This document shows positions 46,879 to 56,056 of a DNA stretch of 64,000 bases, in pieces (the first letter of the stretch is position 1; each line of letters starts with the position of its first letter). The notes under the pieces were generated by a model. The model had not been told where the DNA came from and ran no database searches. It was given only the letters and a program-made list of their open reading frames with translations. The position numbers and the translations under genes are program-made. The DNA comes from an uncultured Bacteroidota bacterium (GTDB lineage: Bacteria > Bacteroidota > Bacteroidia > UKL13-3). The stretch lies in assembly GCA_903850915.1 (NCBI GenBank), contig CAINMV010000014.1, positions 1 through 64,000 of the forward strand, in the 5' to 3' direction.

Positions 46879-48192
46879 TTAAATAAGTTTCTTCTTTTTC
46901 AAATATTCCATTACCTCTGCTACCACAAAAGTACTTCCTCCAACAAATAAAACATCATTTCTTTTACACGATTTTAATGCGCTTTTATATGCATCTGTTA
47001 CATTTTTGTACACTTGATGCTTAAGCTGTTGTGTTTCGAAAATTGCCTTTAACTGAGAAGCGGGCAAAGCTCTAGGCAACTGGGGCGCACACAAATGGTA
47101 GAAAAAGTTTTTAGGTAACAAGGTTAGGATATCGTCAAGTTTTTTATCTTGTACTACACCAAAAATGAAGTGTGTCTGTGTGGCGTTTACTTTTTTAAGT
47201 TGAGTTAAACTTTGGCTTAATCCGTGTGCGTTATGGCCGGTATCAAGTATCACCAATGGATTCTTCTGAATGGCCTGCCATCTGCCTGCAAAGCTGGTAT
47301 ATTTTTGAATATGTCCCATTCCATTTATTATATTTTTATTGGTGATATTAAAATGGGGTTTAAGTAATTTAATACTTTGAAGTGCTGTTGTAATATTATG
47401 TTGCTGATAATGCCCAGCCAGAGTTACTTTTAAAGAAGAAATCCAAGTTTTTTTTCCATCGCCAACATCAAAGGTCTGATGATTATTACTCTGGCTCTTG
47501 AGTTTAGTGGTGACGCACTGATCTGCAAAATAAATTTCACTATGCATCTCCTTTGCTTTTCGAATGAATACGGATTTTGTTTTCGGGTCAGTTTCGCCAA
47601 TTACCACAGGTGTTTTTTCTTTAATGATCCCCGCTTTTTCCATAGCGATAGCCTCTAAAGAATTTCCCAATAAATTAGTATGGTCCAATCCGATATTCGT
47701 AATAATACTGATAAGGGGGTGGATAACATTGGTGGAGTCGAGACGTCCGCCAAGTCCAGTTTCGATGACTGCGATATCCACTTTTTTTCTTGCGAAATAT
47801 TCAAAACATAAGGCGACAGTCATCTCAAAGAAGGAAGGTTTTATTTCCTGGAATATCTCTTGATTGCGTGTTACAAAATCAGAAACATATTTTTTAGAAA
47901 TCATCTTTCCATCGATGCGAATGCGTTCTCTGAAATCGAGCAAATGAGGAGAGGTATATAGGCCAGTTTTATAACCAGCACTTTGCAATACTGCGGCCAA
48001 CATATTACTGGTGCTGCCTTTGCCATTTGTTCCTGCAATATGAATACATTTAAGCATTAGATGCGGATCGCCAAGTGCATGAAGCAGCGCATAGGTGTTA
48101 TCAAGGTTTGGCTTATACGCTGCTTCGCCTACCCGGGTAAACATAGGGAGTTGCGTGAACAGGTAATCGAGCGTTGATTTATAGGAGGTCAT
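46879..48192 (-). CDS. folC: Bifunctional folylpolyglutamate/dihydrofolate synthase
   Basis: Mur-ligase-like ATP enzyme that adds glutamate to dihydropteroate and folates. 437 residues with the P-loop IAGTNGKGSTSNML, the substrate loop TSPHLLDFRERIRI, the conserved ETGLGGRLDSTN and SIITNIGLDHTNLLG, and the carboxy region ILDTGHNAHGL. The carbamylated lysine region lies in GNSLEAIAMEKAGIIK. A perfect TACATTTG box lies at 48211-48218, 18 nt upstream of the ATG. Confidence 0.95.
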   Translation of the reverse strand: MTSYKSTLDYLFTQLPMFTRVGEAAYKPNLDNTYALLHALGDPHLMLKCIHIAGTNGKGSTSNMLAAVLQSAGYKTGLYTSPHLLDFRERIRIDGKMISKKYVSDFVTRNQEIFQEIKPSFFEMTVALCFEYFARKKVDIAVIETGLGGRLDSTNVIHPLISIITNIGLDHTNLLGNSLEAIAMEKAGIIKEKTPVVIGETDPKTKSVFIRKAKEMHSEIYFADQCVTTKLKSQSNNHQTFDVGDGKKTWISSLKVTLAGHYQQHNITTALQSIKLLKPHFNITNKNIINGMGHIQKYTSFAGRWQAIQKNPLVILDTGHNAHGLSQSLTQLKKVNATQTHFIFGVVQDKKLDDILTLLPKNFFYHLCAPQLPRALPASQLKAIFETQQLKHQVYKNVTDAYKSALKSCKRNDVLFVGGSTFVVAEVMEYLKKKKLI

Positions 48193-48210
48193 TCAATATT
48201 TCAATCCATG

Positions 48211-48218
48211 CAAATGTA
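48211..48218 (-). promoter_or_regulatory. -7 promoter box of folC
   Basis: TACATTTG on the minus strand, 18 nt before the folC ATG, the same spacing as at prfB. Confidence 0.45.
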
Positions 48219-48341
48219 AGCTACGTATTTAGGAGATATGCAATAAAATGTTTTTAATCGCACTATAGCTTGCATAAATTTCGAATATAAGTGAACTTCG
48301 AAATTATGGTATATATGTTTTTGTATTTAGCCTCTTTAAGA

Positions 48342-49163
48342 TTATCTTCTTTCGTAAATGATGGTATAGTATCCCACTTGTTCTTCATCAGCATCGGGTT
48401 TAACTCCAAAGTTAAGTGCTTTCACTTGGCTTTTTGCACGCTCAATTTGGTTGTAGTTATTAATAGATGAAGGCGCAATCTTTTTTATTTTAATCACCGT
48501 ACCTGAGCGGTTTACCGTAATTTCAAAAACCAATTTTCCAACATCTTCAAATTTACTATCTGTAGGTATTCTTGGCGATCCTCTGCCTCTAAGGTGCGAA
48601 CCTGGCTTGTTGATGTCGTAACCACCAGAACCGCCACTTGCGTCTGGATTACCTTTTGGGTCACCGTCATCGCGCCCACGATTTCCGTCTTTCGGTCCGC
48701 CATAACCAGTGCTATTCGGGTCGCCGCCTTCATTGCCATTATTACTTCCTTTCTTTTTGGTGAATAATGCACTTTGATCAGTTCTTTTTTCAGGTGTCTT
48801 CGCTACCTCTTTCGTTGTAGTGGTGGTTTTCTGAGTTATCTTTTTTTGTGGCGAAGTAACTTTCTTATCTTTCTTCGGAACCACGATGTTACTTTCGCTA
48901 TTGTCGTCAGTTACCGCATCGGTTTCTAGATTGTCGCCACTCGCTTGTTCTGGCGGCGGTGGCGTTGCTTCCTGCGATCCAAGGTCGGCCATCGTGCCTG
49001 AATTTCCACCTTCAATATCGCTTCCTAGAGCTACTTCAATGCCTTCGCCACCAAACACAGAGTCGGATTTAAAACCAGGCAGAATAAATAACAAGAAAAC
49101 AATCAAGGCATGAAAACCGATGCTGATTAGCAATCCGGTGGCCTTATTTTTCTTCTCTTCCAT
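48342..49163 (-). CDS. TonB-family energy transducer
   Basis: From the ATG at 49163, 273 residues. A single N-terminal transmembrane helix (about 10-27, in GLLISIGFHALIVFLLFIL) is followed by a long Pro/Gly/Asp/Lys-rich spacer (ATPPPPEQASGDN, NDNSES, GGDPNSTGYGGPKDG) that spans the periplasm. The C-terminal beta-domain (about 195-273, GKLVFEITVNRSGTVIKI ... YYTIIYERR) contacts outer-membrane receptors. Position directly after exbD on the minus strand, in the order exbB-exbD-tonB, supports the assignment. The spacer is unusually low in proline compared with E. coli TonB. Confidence 0.87.
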   Translation of the reverse strand: MEEKKNKATGLLISIGFHALIVFLLFILPGFKSDSVFGGEGIEVALGSDIEGGNSGTMADLGSQEATPPPPEQASGDNLETDAVTDDNSESNIVVPKKDKKVTSPQKKITQKTTTTTKEVAKTPEKRTDQSALFTKKKGSNNGNEGGDPNSTGYGGPKDGNRGRDDGDPKGNPDASGGSGGYDINKPGSHLRGRGSPRIPTDSKFEDVGKLVFEITVNRSGTVIKIKKIAPSSINNYNQIERAKSQVKALNFGVKPDADEEQVGYYTIIYERR

Positions 49164-49263
49164 GGGGTTACATTTTTTAATTAATATCAATTAACGACAA
49201 AGGGTAAACGGCAGATAGGAACTTATTGTTGGTATTGCCAAATACACCACACTTGGTCTTAGT

Positions 49264-49674
49264 TTATTCGTTTTTAGGCTTGTCGGTGGCTAATGATATT
49301 TTTGCTTTTATTTTATATTGTGCTATTTCCATCACTTTTACAATCTCTTCTGCTGTAACTTCGTTCGCTACGTTTAGTAAAATAGCGGGCTCTTCTTTTC
49401 CAGCAATTTCACGCACTAGGTCATCTTGCAAGGTGGCCATGCTACTCAACGTTCGGTTTACAAATACCTCATGTTGGGCATTAATGGACACAATAGCTGT
49501 TGGCTTCTTGGGGTCTTTGTCCACAGACGATGATTTTGGACGCGTTAACTTAATCACATTCGGATTGGCCATGGTGGATGTAATTAAGAAGAAAATAAGT
49601 AAGAAAAATAAAATATCGCTTAAGGCACCAACTTCAAGCTGGGCATGTCTGTGGCGTTTATCTCTTAGTTCCAT
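49264..49674 (-). CDS. exbD: Biopolymer transport protein ExbD
   Basis: 136 residues with one transmembrane helix (LSDILFFLLIFFLITSTM, about 19-36) carrying the proton-responsive aspartate at its start, preceded by a short cytoplasmic tail and followed by a periplasmic domain. It forms the proton-driven motor with ExbB that energises TonB. The gene lies between exbB (20-bp gap) and tonB (about 100 bp). A TolQ/TolR-type pair is an alternative, but the TonB neighbour supports ExbD. Confidence 0.92.
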   Translation of the reverse strand: MELRDKRHRHAQLEVGALSDILFFLLIFFLITSTMANPNVIKLTRPKSSSVDKDPKKPTAIVSINAQHEVFVNRTLSSMATLQDDLVREIAGKEEPAILLNVANEVTAEEIVKVMEIAQYKIKAKISLATDKPKNE

Positions 49675-49693
49675 AGTTGTAACGATAAAATTA

Positions 49694-50407
49694 TTATTTC
49701 GCAGGTTCCTGCAACATTTCTAAAAATTCGAAGGAAACGCCTTCCATTTGATTTACTACTCGATCAATTTTAGCGTTCAGGTAATTGTAAAAAACATACG
49801 ACATCAAACCTACGATAAGTCCGGCAGCCGATGACACCATTTTAATATAGATTCCACCTGCAATTACATCAATACCAATGTTAGCGGATTGAGAGATGCT
49901 GAAAAAAGTTTTTATCATTCCAAACACCGTTCCTAAAAATCCAAACATAGGAGCAATAGAAGCGATGGTGCTTAATACAAACAATGTTTTGTCGAGTTTG
50001 TAAACCTCTAATTTACCTACGGCTTCCATTCCTACCTCAATATTTTTTAAAGGATTTCCAATACGTGATACTCCCTTTTCTACAATTCGAGCGTAAGGTG
50101 AATTGGTGCGCTCGCAAAGTGACTTAGCACCTTTCAGGTTCCCACTGTTTACCAAATCTTTAACCTGAAGAATAAATGAGGGATCAATTTTCGAGGCTCT
50201 GCGAATGGTCATGTAACGCTCAACAAAAAAGTAAATCGAAAGCACACTTAAGGCCGTGATAGGGTACATGATTACCCCTCCTTTTAAATAAAGGTCGAGA
50301 AGGCTAAGTGAGGCTTGTGGTTCAGGGGTTGCAGCAGCTGCTGCCGCTCTGGAGGCCGAATCAACAGTACTAGTGACGGCTTGCAAAAACATCGCGGATA
50401 ATAGCAT
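49694..50407 (-). CDS. exbB: MotA/TolQ/ExbB proton channel protein
   Basis: 237 residues with three transmembrane helices (about 40-60, 140-165, 180-205). The channel helices contain FVLSTIASIAPMFGFLGTVFG and SSAAGLIVGLMSYVFYNYL, the standard MotA/TolQ/ExbB block. An Ala-rich, Ser/Thr-rich N-terminal stretch (AAAAAATPEP) precedes the first helix. It is the proton-conducting part of the ExbBD-TonB motor and the first gene of this minus-strand operon. Upstream lies a 230-bp spacer with a near-match box TATATTCT adjoining the ATG. Confidence 0.9.
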   Translation of the reverse strand: MLLSAMFLQAVTSTVDSASRAAAAAATPEPQASLSLLDLYLKGGVIMYPITALSVLSIYFFVERYMTIRRASKIDPSFILQVKDLVNSGNLKGAKSLCERTNSPYARIVEKGVSRIGNPLKNIEVGMEAVGKLEVYKLDKTLFVLSTIASIAPMFGFLGTVFGMIKTFFSISQSANIGIDVIAGGIYIKMVSSAAGLIVGLMSYVFYNYLNAKIDRVVNQMEGVSFEFLEMLQEPAK

Positions 50408-50637
50408 AGAATATAGTTAATTTAAAAAAATGATAATTAAATTTAATACGTAAAATATGATGCATCCTATGTGGTTAACGAAGGATCTATCAGATTATTT
50501 TACTAGAGGGAAAATTAAACTTAACATGCATGTTTGCACCACGTAAGTTTTTAACAAAATTCAGGTGGCCGTGGCTATGGTGTTTATTAAAGAGTACGGC
50601 TTATGAATACGAATGATGCAAATATATTTAAGGTTTT

Positions 50638-51900
50638 TTAGGTGTAAGCCACCATTCCTTTATTCCCAACTGCCACAATTTTACCTTTAAGTGCAGTGGC
50701 ATATAAAGGAGAGTTTTTAGCGCGCGAGCGGTTAGTGGCTGGCCCGTATTGCCATACGATTTCTGGATTATAAACGGTGAAATTAGCCGTTTCATTTTCT
50801 TGAATTACAAGAGGCGCTAATCCTAGAATTGCTCTTGGCTGGTTGGATATCACCTCGATTAGCTTCTCCGGTTTAATTGCCTCGCCAATTTTCAGCAACA
50901 AGTTATAGAACACTTGAATGGTACTCATGCCATTGGCCGCATTGTCAAATTCAACCACTTTACACTCATCATCTTGTGGTCTATGGTCGCTTACAATAGC
51001 ATCAATGATTCCGGTGTTAATGCCTTCAATTAGGGCGTCTATATCGTCGCGAGTGCGCAAGGGCGGATTTACTTTGAAGTTAGTGTCAAATTCCACTAAA
51101 TTACTTTCATCAAAAACTAGGTTGGCGATTGCAACATCGCAGGTTACTTGTAAGCCACGCGCTTTCGCTTTTTTAATTAATCCTACTGCACCTCGAGTGC
51201 TAATATGGGAGAAATGAATACGGCTATTGGTATAACTCAGGAGCTCGATATCGCGAGCAATAATGAGTTCTTCTGCAATTGCTGGAATACTCTTCATCCC
51301 TAACATCACAGAGGTAATTCCTTCATTCATCTTGCCATTGTTGCTAATGGTTTTATCATCGGCATGTGCAACAATAAAGCTGTCGAAATTCTTTACATAT
51401 AATAGGGCTTTGAGCATTACGCCAGCGTTTGCTATGGTTGTGTTTCCATTGCTGAAAGCCACAGCGCCACTGTTTTTCATATCGTACATCTCGGCCAAAT
51501 TTAGTCCATCAAGTTCATGCGTAGCAGCTCCATAGGGCATAATTTCCACTAATGCCGGCTTGCTTTTGCTTTTAATAAATTCAATTTGCGCTTTGCTTTG
51601 CAGCACGGGCTTGGTTTCTGGTGTTATTGCCACAGCAGTGAAACCCCCAGCAGCAGCGGCTTTAATGCCGGATGTAAGGTCTTCTTTATGTTCAAAGCCG
51701 GGCTCACAAAAGTTAGCTCGCATATCGCACCATCCCGGAGAGATGAAGCTTCCTGGCACATCAATCACCGTTGCATCAGCAGTTGGAATTTTTTCGCCAA
51801 TCTTTTTTATGATTCCTTCTTCGATTAGGATGCTCGTTTTTTTGCCGTTGTAGGCGGATTTAGCATCGATGATGGTAACGTTTTTAAGGATAGTTTTCAT
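50638..51900 (-). CDS. Dihydroorotase-family protein lacking the HxH metal motif (PyrC-like)
   Basis: 420-residue amidohydrolase-fold protein that aligns over its length with type I dihydroorotases of pyrimidine synthesis. At the first metal block, where active enzymes have D-x-H-x-H-x-R-E-P-G, this protein reads DMRANFCEPG (residues 59-68), so both histidines and the arginine are replaced. Other landmarks remain (FSHISTRGAV; IVSDHRPQDDE), though the residue after P is Q rather than H. By analogy with Pseudomonas PyrC', which is catalytically dead but structures aspartate carbamoyltransferase, it may be a non-catalytic partner. It begins 2 nt after the stop of the BatA-like gene. Confidence 0.85.
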   Translation of the reverse strand: MKTILKNVTIIDAKSAYNGKKTSILIEEGIIKKIGEKIPTADATVIDVPGSFISPGWCDMRANFCEPGFEHKEDLTSGIKAAAAGGFTAVAITPETKPVLQSKAQIEFIKSKSKPALVEIMPYGAATHELDGLNLAEMYDMKNSGAVAFSNGNTTIANAGVMLKALLYVKNFDSFIVAHADDKTISNNGKMNEGITSVMLGMKSIPAIAEELIIARDIELLSYTNSRIHFSHISTRGAVGLIKKAKARGLQVTCDVAIANLVFDESNLVEFDTNFKVNPPLRTRDDIDALIEGINTGIIDAIVSDHRPQDDECKVVEFDNAANGMSTIQVFYNLLLKIGEAIKPEKLIEVISNQPRAILGLAPLVIQENETANFTVYNPEIVWQYGPATNRSRAKNSPLYATALKGKIVAVGNKGMVAYT

Positions 51901-51902
51901 AC

Positions 51903-53963
51903 CTATAATTTAGTTATTTTAGAGGTTGGAAGGTAAAATTTTATGAGTGCAATCTCTGCTGCTAAAAAAAATAGTGCAAGGATAACAAACCATTGCCAAA
52001 GGCTATTGCGTAGTTGCGTCTCGGCAATGGCTTTCTCGGCAACATTACTTACCGCATTAAGATATTGGATATTGTGTGCGGCAAAAGTGGATTCAAGGTC
52101 GTTGTTTTTGAAATATTTTAGGCTGCTTTCGTTTCGATTAAAGTTAAATGCGATGCTCTGTAAAATACTGTCTTTATTCGCTTTACGTTCTAAGTTGTAA
52201 ATGCCACTAAAATTCAAATATGGAATATATAATTTGTTCTTACCTTGGTTTTTTATGAGCTCAGGAATAATTTCTTCGTTATCATTTTTTATCACCATTA
52301 CATCTTCCATCGATTTTATTTGTTGTTGCAGTTCCACTTCTTTATCCCTTCCAATAATATAATACAAGGGGAGTTCATGGTTACCGAGCAAAGCTAACTT
52401 ATACATTAATGGCACAAATAATGAGTGTTTGGGAAGGCTGGTCCAATTAGCGTTGAAGGGTGCAGCTGAAAGATAAACCACACCTGAACCTAAAGTGTAT
52501 TTGCAGAAAAAAGGATTGTTATTGTCAAGTTTCATTATTATTTCTTGATTTGCAACTAAGGCTTTACTAAGGGTATAGGATTTCGAAATTTCAGGTAGGT
52601 CTATATTACTTTGTTTTTTCTCAAACACCCCATTGAAAATAACATTTTGGGTGTTTATTTCAGCTAGTTTCTGCTTAGAAATGTCAATGCCTACTAGGGT
52701 ATTCACCTTTAATGATCGTAAAAATAGATTGTAGGTTTCAGAAACAATTTTAATATCACTCGAAGGCAATAACAATAAGCTTCCTCCTTTCTCTACGTAT
52801 TGATGTAACTGCTGCTGAAGCCCACTGCTCACTTCTTCTACTTCATTCAAAATGAGTAGTTTAAAACGACTTAATTCGTCATAATTAATGTTTTTATAGT
52901 TAACTTGTTTTAAGGTAAAGTAGTCATTGCTTTCATACACTTTTTTTATGAATGCATTGGGATTGCCTTTGTTAATGCTAAGTACCGGTATATGCGCATC
53001 GACATTAAAGGCAAAATAAAGATTGTCATCGAATGTGATAGGGTAGTCGGTAATGGAAAGCACAGCAGTATTGCATCCGGGGGTGCTTAATGAAATATTA
53101 AGTGGAACAGTAACCGACGAATGCTTGTTGATGTTATAGGAAGCAATCGCTTTTTGAATAGTATTAAGTTTTAAATTCAACGAGCCATTTTCAACGCTAT
53201 TAGATGATGCATTTTGAATTCTTACCATTAACGTATTGTTCTCATTTAAGGCCACATAAGGCGACTCAAACCAACAGCTATCGATATATACATTTTGTTG
53301 TTCGTTAGGTTGCAAACTATACGCTTGAATAGCAAAGCTGCTATCGTTGTTAATTTCGTTTAAATTGGTTGACGAGATTTGGAAGTCGCTAAGCCAATAA
53401 ACCAGTTTTTTACCATGGGCATGACTCATGCATTCTTTTTGACGATTTAAGACCTCACTAATGCTGTGGCTTTGAGGAGTTAATTGCACTTCGTCGACAA
53501 GTTTTAAAAATTCTTCTCGATTTATAAGACGCTGATGTCGTCCTTCAAAGTCGTTGGTAATTAATTGGAAAAGATCGGAGTTGCGAAAGAATCGAGCGAT
53601 ATCTCTTGCTTTGTTTTTTGCTTGCTCTAGAAGCTCACCTTCGACTCCTTTTCCACCCATGCTGTAGGAGTTGTCGATAAAAACACTGATAATATTATCA
53701 CCGGCTTGATTGTATCCTTGCTGCTTTTTAAAATAAGGCTGTGCGAAAGCCATAACGATACTTATGATGGCCAAACACCTTGCAATAAGAATGAGTATAT
53801 TCTTTAATTTTTGTTTGGATTGGGTTTCCTCCTTTAGTTCTTGTAAAAATCGAACATTGGTGAAATAAACTTTCTTGTATCTCCTAAAATTAAATAAATG
53901 GATGATGACGGGAATTCCGAGTGCTAAGAGGGCCCAAAGAAAAGCAGGATACAGGAACGACAT
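51903..53963 (-). CDS. BatA-domain / von Willebrand A membrane protein
   Basis: 686 residues. It begins with the BatA-type N-terminal double-transmembrane motif (LYPAFLWALLALGIPVIIHL, about 4-23, then the RRYKKVYFTNVRFL loop and a second helix near 58-75). Next comes a vWA-like domain with the MIDAS-like pattern VFIDNSYSMGG (about 90-100), a long beta-rich periplasmic region and a final transmembrane helix (about 660-680). Bat proteins of Bacteroides are linked with aerotolerance, but single-chain relatives like this are largely uncharacterised. The dihydroorotase homologue begins 2 nt after its stop. The start is preceded by a TATATTCG -7-like box (53971-53978, minus strand). Confidence 0.86.
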   Translation of the reverse strand: MSFLYPAFLWALLALGIPVIIHLFNFRRYKKVYFTNVRFLQELKEETQSKQKLKNILILIARCLAIISIVMAFAQPYFKKQQGYNQAGDNIISVFIDNSYSMGGKGVEGELLEQAKNKARDIARFFRNSDLFQLITNDFEGRHQRLINREEFLKLVDEVQLTPQSHSISEVLNRQKECMSHAHGKKLVYWLSDFQISSTNLNEINNDSSFAIQAYSLQPNEQQNVYIDSCWFESPYVALNENNTLMVRIQNASSNSVENGSLNLKLNTIQKAIASYNINKHSSVTVPLNISLSTPGCNTAVLSITDYPITFDDNLYFAFNVDAHIPVLSINKGNPNAFIKKVYESNDYFTLKQVNYKNINYDELSRFKLLILNEVEEVSSGLQQQLHQYVEKGGSLLLLPSSDIKIVSETYNLFLRSLKVNTLVGIDISKQKLAEINTQNVIFNGVFEKKQSNIDLPEISKSYTLSKALVANQEIIMKLDNNNPFFCKYTLGSGVVYLSAAPFNANWTSLPKHSLFVPLMYKLALLGNHELPLYYIIGRDKEVELQQQIKSMEDVMVIKNDNEEIIPELIKNQGKNKLYIPYLNFSGIYNLERKANKDSILQSIAFNFNRNESSLKYFKNNDLESTFAAHNIQYLNAVSNVAEKAIAETQLRNSLWQWFVILALFFLAAEIALIKFYLPTSKITKL

Positions 53964-54122
53964 TAAATGGCGAATATATATAAAAAGCTTCAGAAATTTA
54001 AGGGATAGGGGATGAAAAGTAGATGAAATTCGATGTTAATTAGAAAGAAACAATTATTTTTTTAAGAATTAAGAATCTAAAATTAATCTTAAGTCAATAC
54101 CTTTTGGAAGAAGGCGAGGCTA

Positions 54123-54869
54123 TTATTTTGATAAATATGATTTTAATTCACATGTAGTGCCATCGAAAACGGCATACGTGAAATAATTCACCCAGTCGCC
54201 CAAATTGATATAGGTTGAAGTGCCTCCAAGATTAATTGTTAAGGGCAAATGACGGTGGCCAAAAACAAAATAATTATAATGAGTTTTCTTTAATATTTCA
54301 TTGCAATACATGGTCAGGAACTCCTGCTGGTCACCTAAGTATTGGGTGTCGCTTTTTCCAGTGGAAATGCGACTCTTACGACTAAAATAGCTTGCAATTC
54401 GAAGTCCAATATCTGGATGAATCCAGCCAAATAAACACTGCGAAAATGAATTAGCGAATATCTTTTTGATGAATTTGTAGCCTTGGTCGCCTGGTCCAAG
54501 TCCATCGCCATGTCCAATCAAGAATTTTTTACCGTTCCATTCTCGTTCTAATATTGAGCGATAGACAGGTATATTCAATTCGTTTTCGAAATAACCAAAC
54601 ATCCACATATCGTGATTACCGGTAAAGGCCGTAATTTTTATGCCGCTATCGCGAAGTTGAGCCAATAGGCCTAACAACCGAACGAAGCCCTTAGGGATTA
54701 CGGTTTTGTATTCAAACCACATATCAAATATGTCGCCGACTAAGAATATTTCTTCGGCATCATCTTTTATTTCATTTAAAAATCGACAAATAACTCTCTC
54801 TCGTTCCAAACTTGAATTGTTGTCGGGAACGCCCAAATGAAAATCGGATAAAAAATATACTTTTTTCAA
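54123..54869 (-). CDS. lpxH: UDP-2,3-diacylglucosamine diphosphatase LpxH
   Basis: Peripheral membrane calcineurin-like hydrolase that makes lipid X in lipid A biosynthesis. The metal ligands are visible in order: D and H in FLSDFHLGVPD, D in LVGDIFDMW, N/H in FTGNHDMWMFG, H in LIGHGDGLGPGDQ and H-x-H in FGHRHLPL. 248 residues is standard. The start is TTG at 54867-54869 (TTG AAA AAA GTA), since there is no ATG before the first conserved residue. It is divergent from the histidine-rich membrane protein gene, with a 92-bp gap to its ATG. Confidence 0.93.
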   Translation of the reverse strand: MKKVYFLSDFHLGVPDNNSSLERERVICRFLNEIKDDAEEIFLVGDIFDMWFEYKTVIPKGFVRLLGLLAQLRDSGIKITAFTGNHDMWMFGYFENELNIPVYRSILEREWNGKKFLIGHGDGLGPGDQGYKFIKKIFANSFSQCLFGWIHPDIGLRIASYFSRKSRISTGKSDTQYLGDQQEFLTMYCNEILKKTHYNYFVFGHRHLPLTINLGGTSTYINLGDWVNYFTYAVFDGTTCELKSYLSK

Positions 54870-54961
54870 AATAGATAAGGCAAATTAACTGAAAAATTTA
54901 ACTATATCGGTAGATTCCTTTATTTTCATTTTCAATTTCTATTTTGTTTCTTTGCTCATCT

Positions 54962-56017
54962 ATGATATTTAATTTGGATACTACCCGAGGCATTAACAAC
55001 ATGAATATACTTCTTATGTTGATTTCATGTGTGGTGGCTTTTGTTATTCCGTTTGAGCTTTTTTTGTTTTCTTATGCAGTACTTGGACCATTGCATTATC
55101 TTACAGAGATTAGCTGGCTGCATAAAAGTAACTATTACACCAAAGGCAAATATGATTTCTTATGGCTCTTGCTTTTCGGCATTCTTACTACAATATCAAG
55201 TATATTTCCAAGTATAATGGAGTCTATTACTGTGGCCATAGTCAGTATTCTTCCTGGCCTTGAAAACTGGGATATCGGTTCGAATGTGATTTTTATTGGC
55301 TTTGTTCTTTCGTTAATATTCGTGCTTATTAAAACAAACTATGTTCGTTTTCTAGCTGTGTTTATTCTTGTTATCATTTCGGTTTTGTTTCAAGAAAATA
55401 ATTTCTATGCGCTATTCTTCACCGTGTTTCTGCCCACATTGATTCATGTATTTGTATTTACATTTATCTTTTTACTTTACGGCGCTATGAAGTCAAAAAG
55501 CAGTTCCGGTTATTTGTCTGCAATCGTGATGATCGCATGCGCCTTGGCTTGCTTTTTTGTAATGCCAAGTTATTCAGGCCACCAAATAACGGAATACGTG
55601 CGTGATAGCTACCGCGATTTTGCTGCCGTGAATTACCATATTATAAATTTATTCCATTTGGAAGACTTGAATCACGCAGGCGCTGATATATTTGGGGTAA
55701 TTTACAATTCTCCAACAGGCGTTGTCGTAATGCGTTTTATAGCCTTTGCCTATACCTACCATTATTTGAATTGGTTTTCAAAAACTTCGGTTATAAAATG
55801 GCATAATGTACCTAAGATGCGACTTCTTTTAGTATTGCTACTTTGGATTGCTTCAATCGCATTTTATGCCTACAATTATAAACTTGGATTGAAGGTGCTA
55901 TTTCTGCTTAGTTTCATGCACGTATATTTAGAATTTCCGTTAAACTTCCATTCATTTATCGGAATGGGAAGGGTAATACGCGGTTGGTTTGAGAAGCCCC
56001 ATATGGAGGCAAAGTGA
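54962..56017 (+). CDS. Polytopic membrane protein with conserved histidines, function unknown
   Basis: 351 residues from the ATG at 54962, with about nine transmembrane helices. Histidines cluster at helix ends: LGPLHYLTEISWLH (about 42-55), PTLIHVFVFTF, FAYTYHYLNWFSKTSVIKWH and SFMHVYLEFPLNFHSF. The helix-end spacing and the YHYLNWFSK-like block suggest a membrane metal-binding enzyme, and the pattern recalls Brp/Blh-type carotenoid dioxygenases, though I cannot align them with certainty. An in-frame TTG at 54944 adds six residues, and the ATG at 55001 shortens the N-terminus by 13. A near-match box (TTTCTTTG) ends 7 nt before the ATG at 54962. Confidence 0.75.
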   Translation: MIFNLDTTRGINNMNILLMLISCVVAFVIPFELFLFSYAVLGPLHYLTEISWLHKSNYYTKGKYDFLWLLLFGILTTISSIFPSIMESITVAIVSILPGLENWDIGSNVIFIGFVLSLIFVLIKTNYVRFLAVFILVIISVLFQENNFYALFFTVFLPTLIHVFVFTFIFLLYGAMKSKSSSGYLSAIVMIACALACFFVMPSYSGHQITEYVRDSYRDFAAVNYHIINLFHLEDLNHAGADIFGVIYNSPTGVVVMRFIAFAYTYHYLNWFSKTSVIKWHNVPKMRLLLVLLLWIASIAFYAYNYKLGLKVLFLLSFMHVYLEFPLNFHSFIGMGRVIRGWFEKPHMEAK

Positions 56018-56056
56018 GGTTTGTAATGCGCTTTTAACAAAAAAACAACCACAATT

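Noticed and set aside
49226-49723. 165-codon open frame on the plus strand across exbD
   Set aside because: It is antisense to the clear exbD gene and has no family feature of its own.
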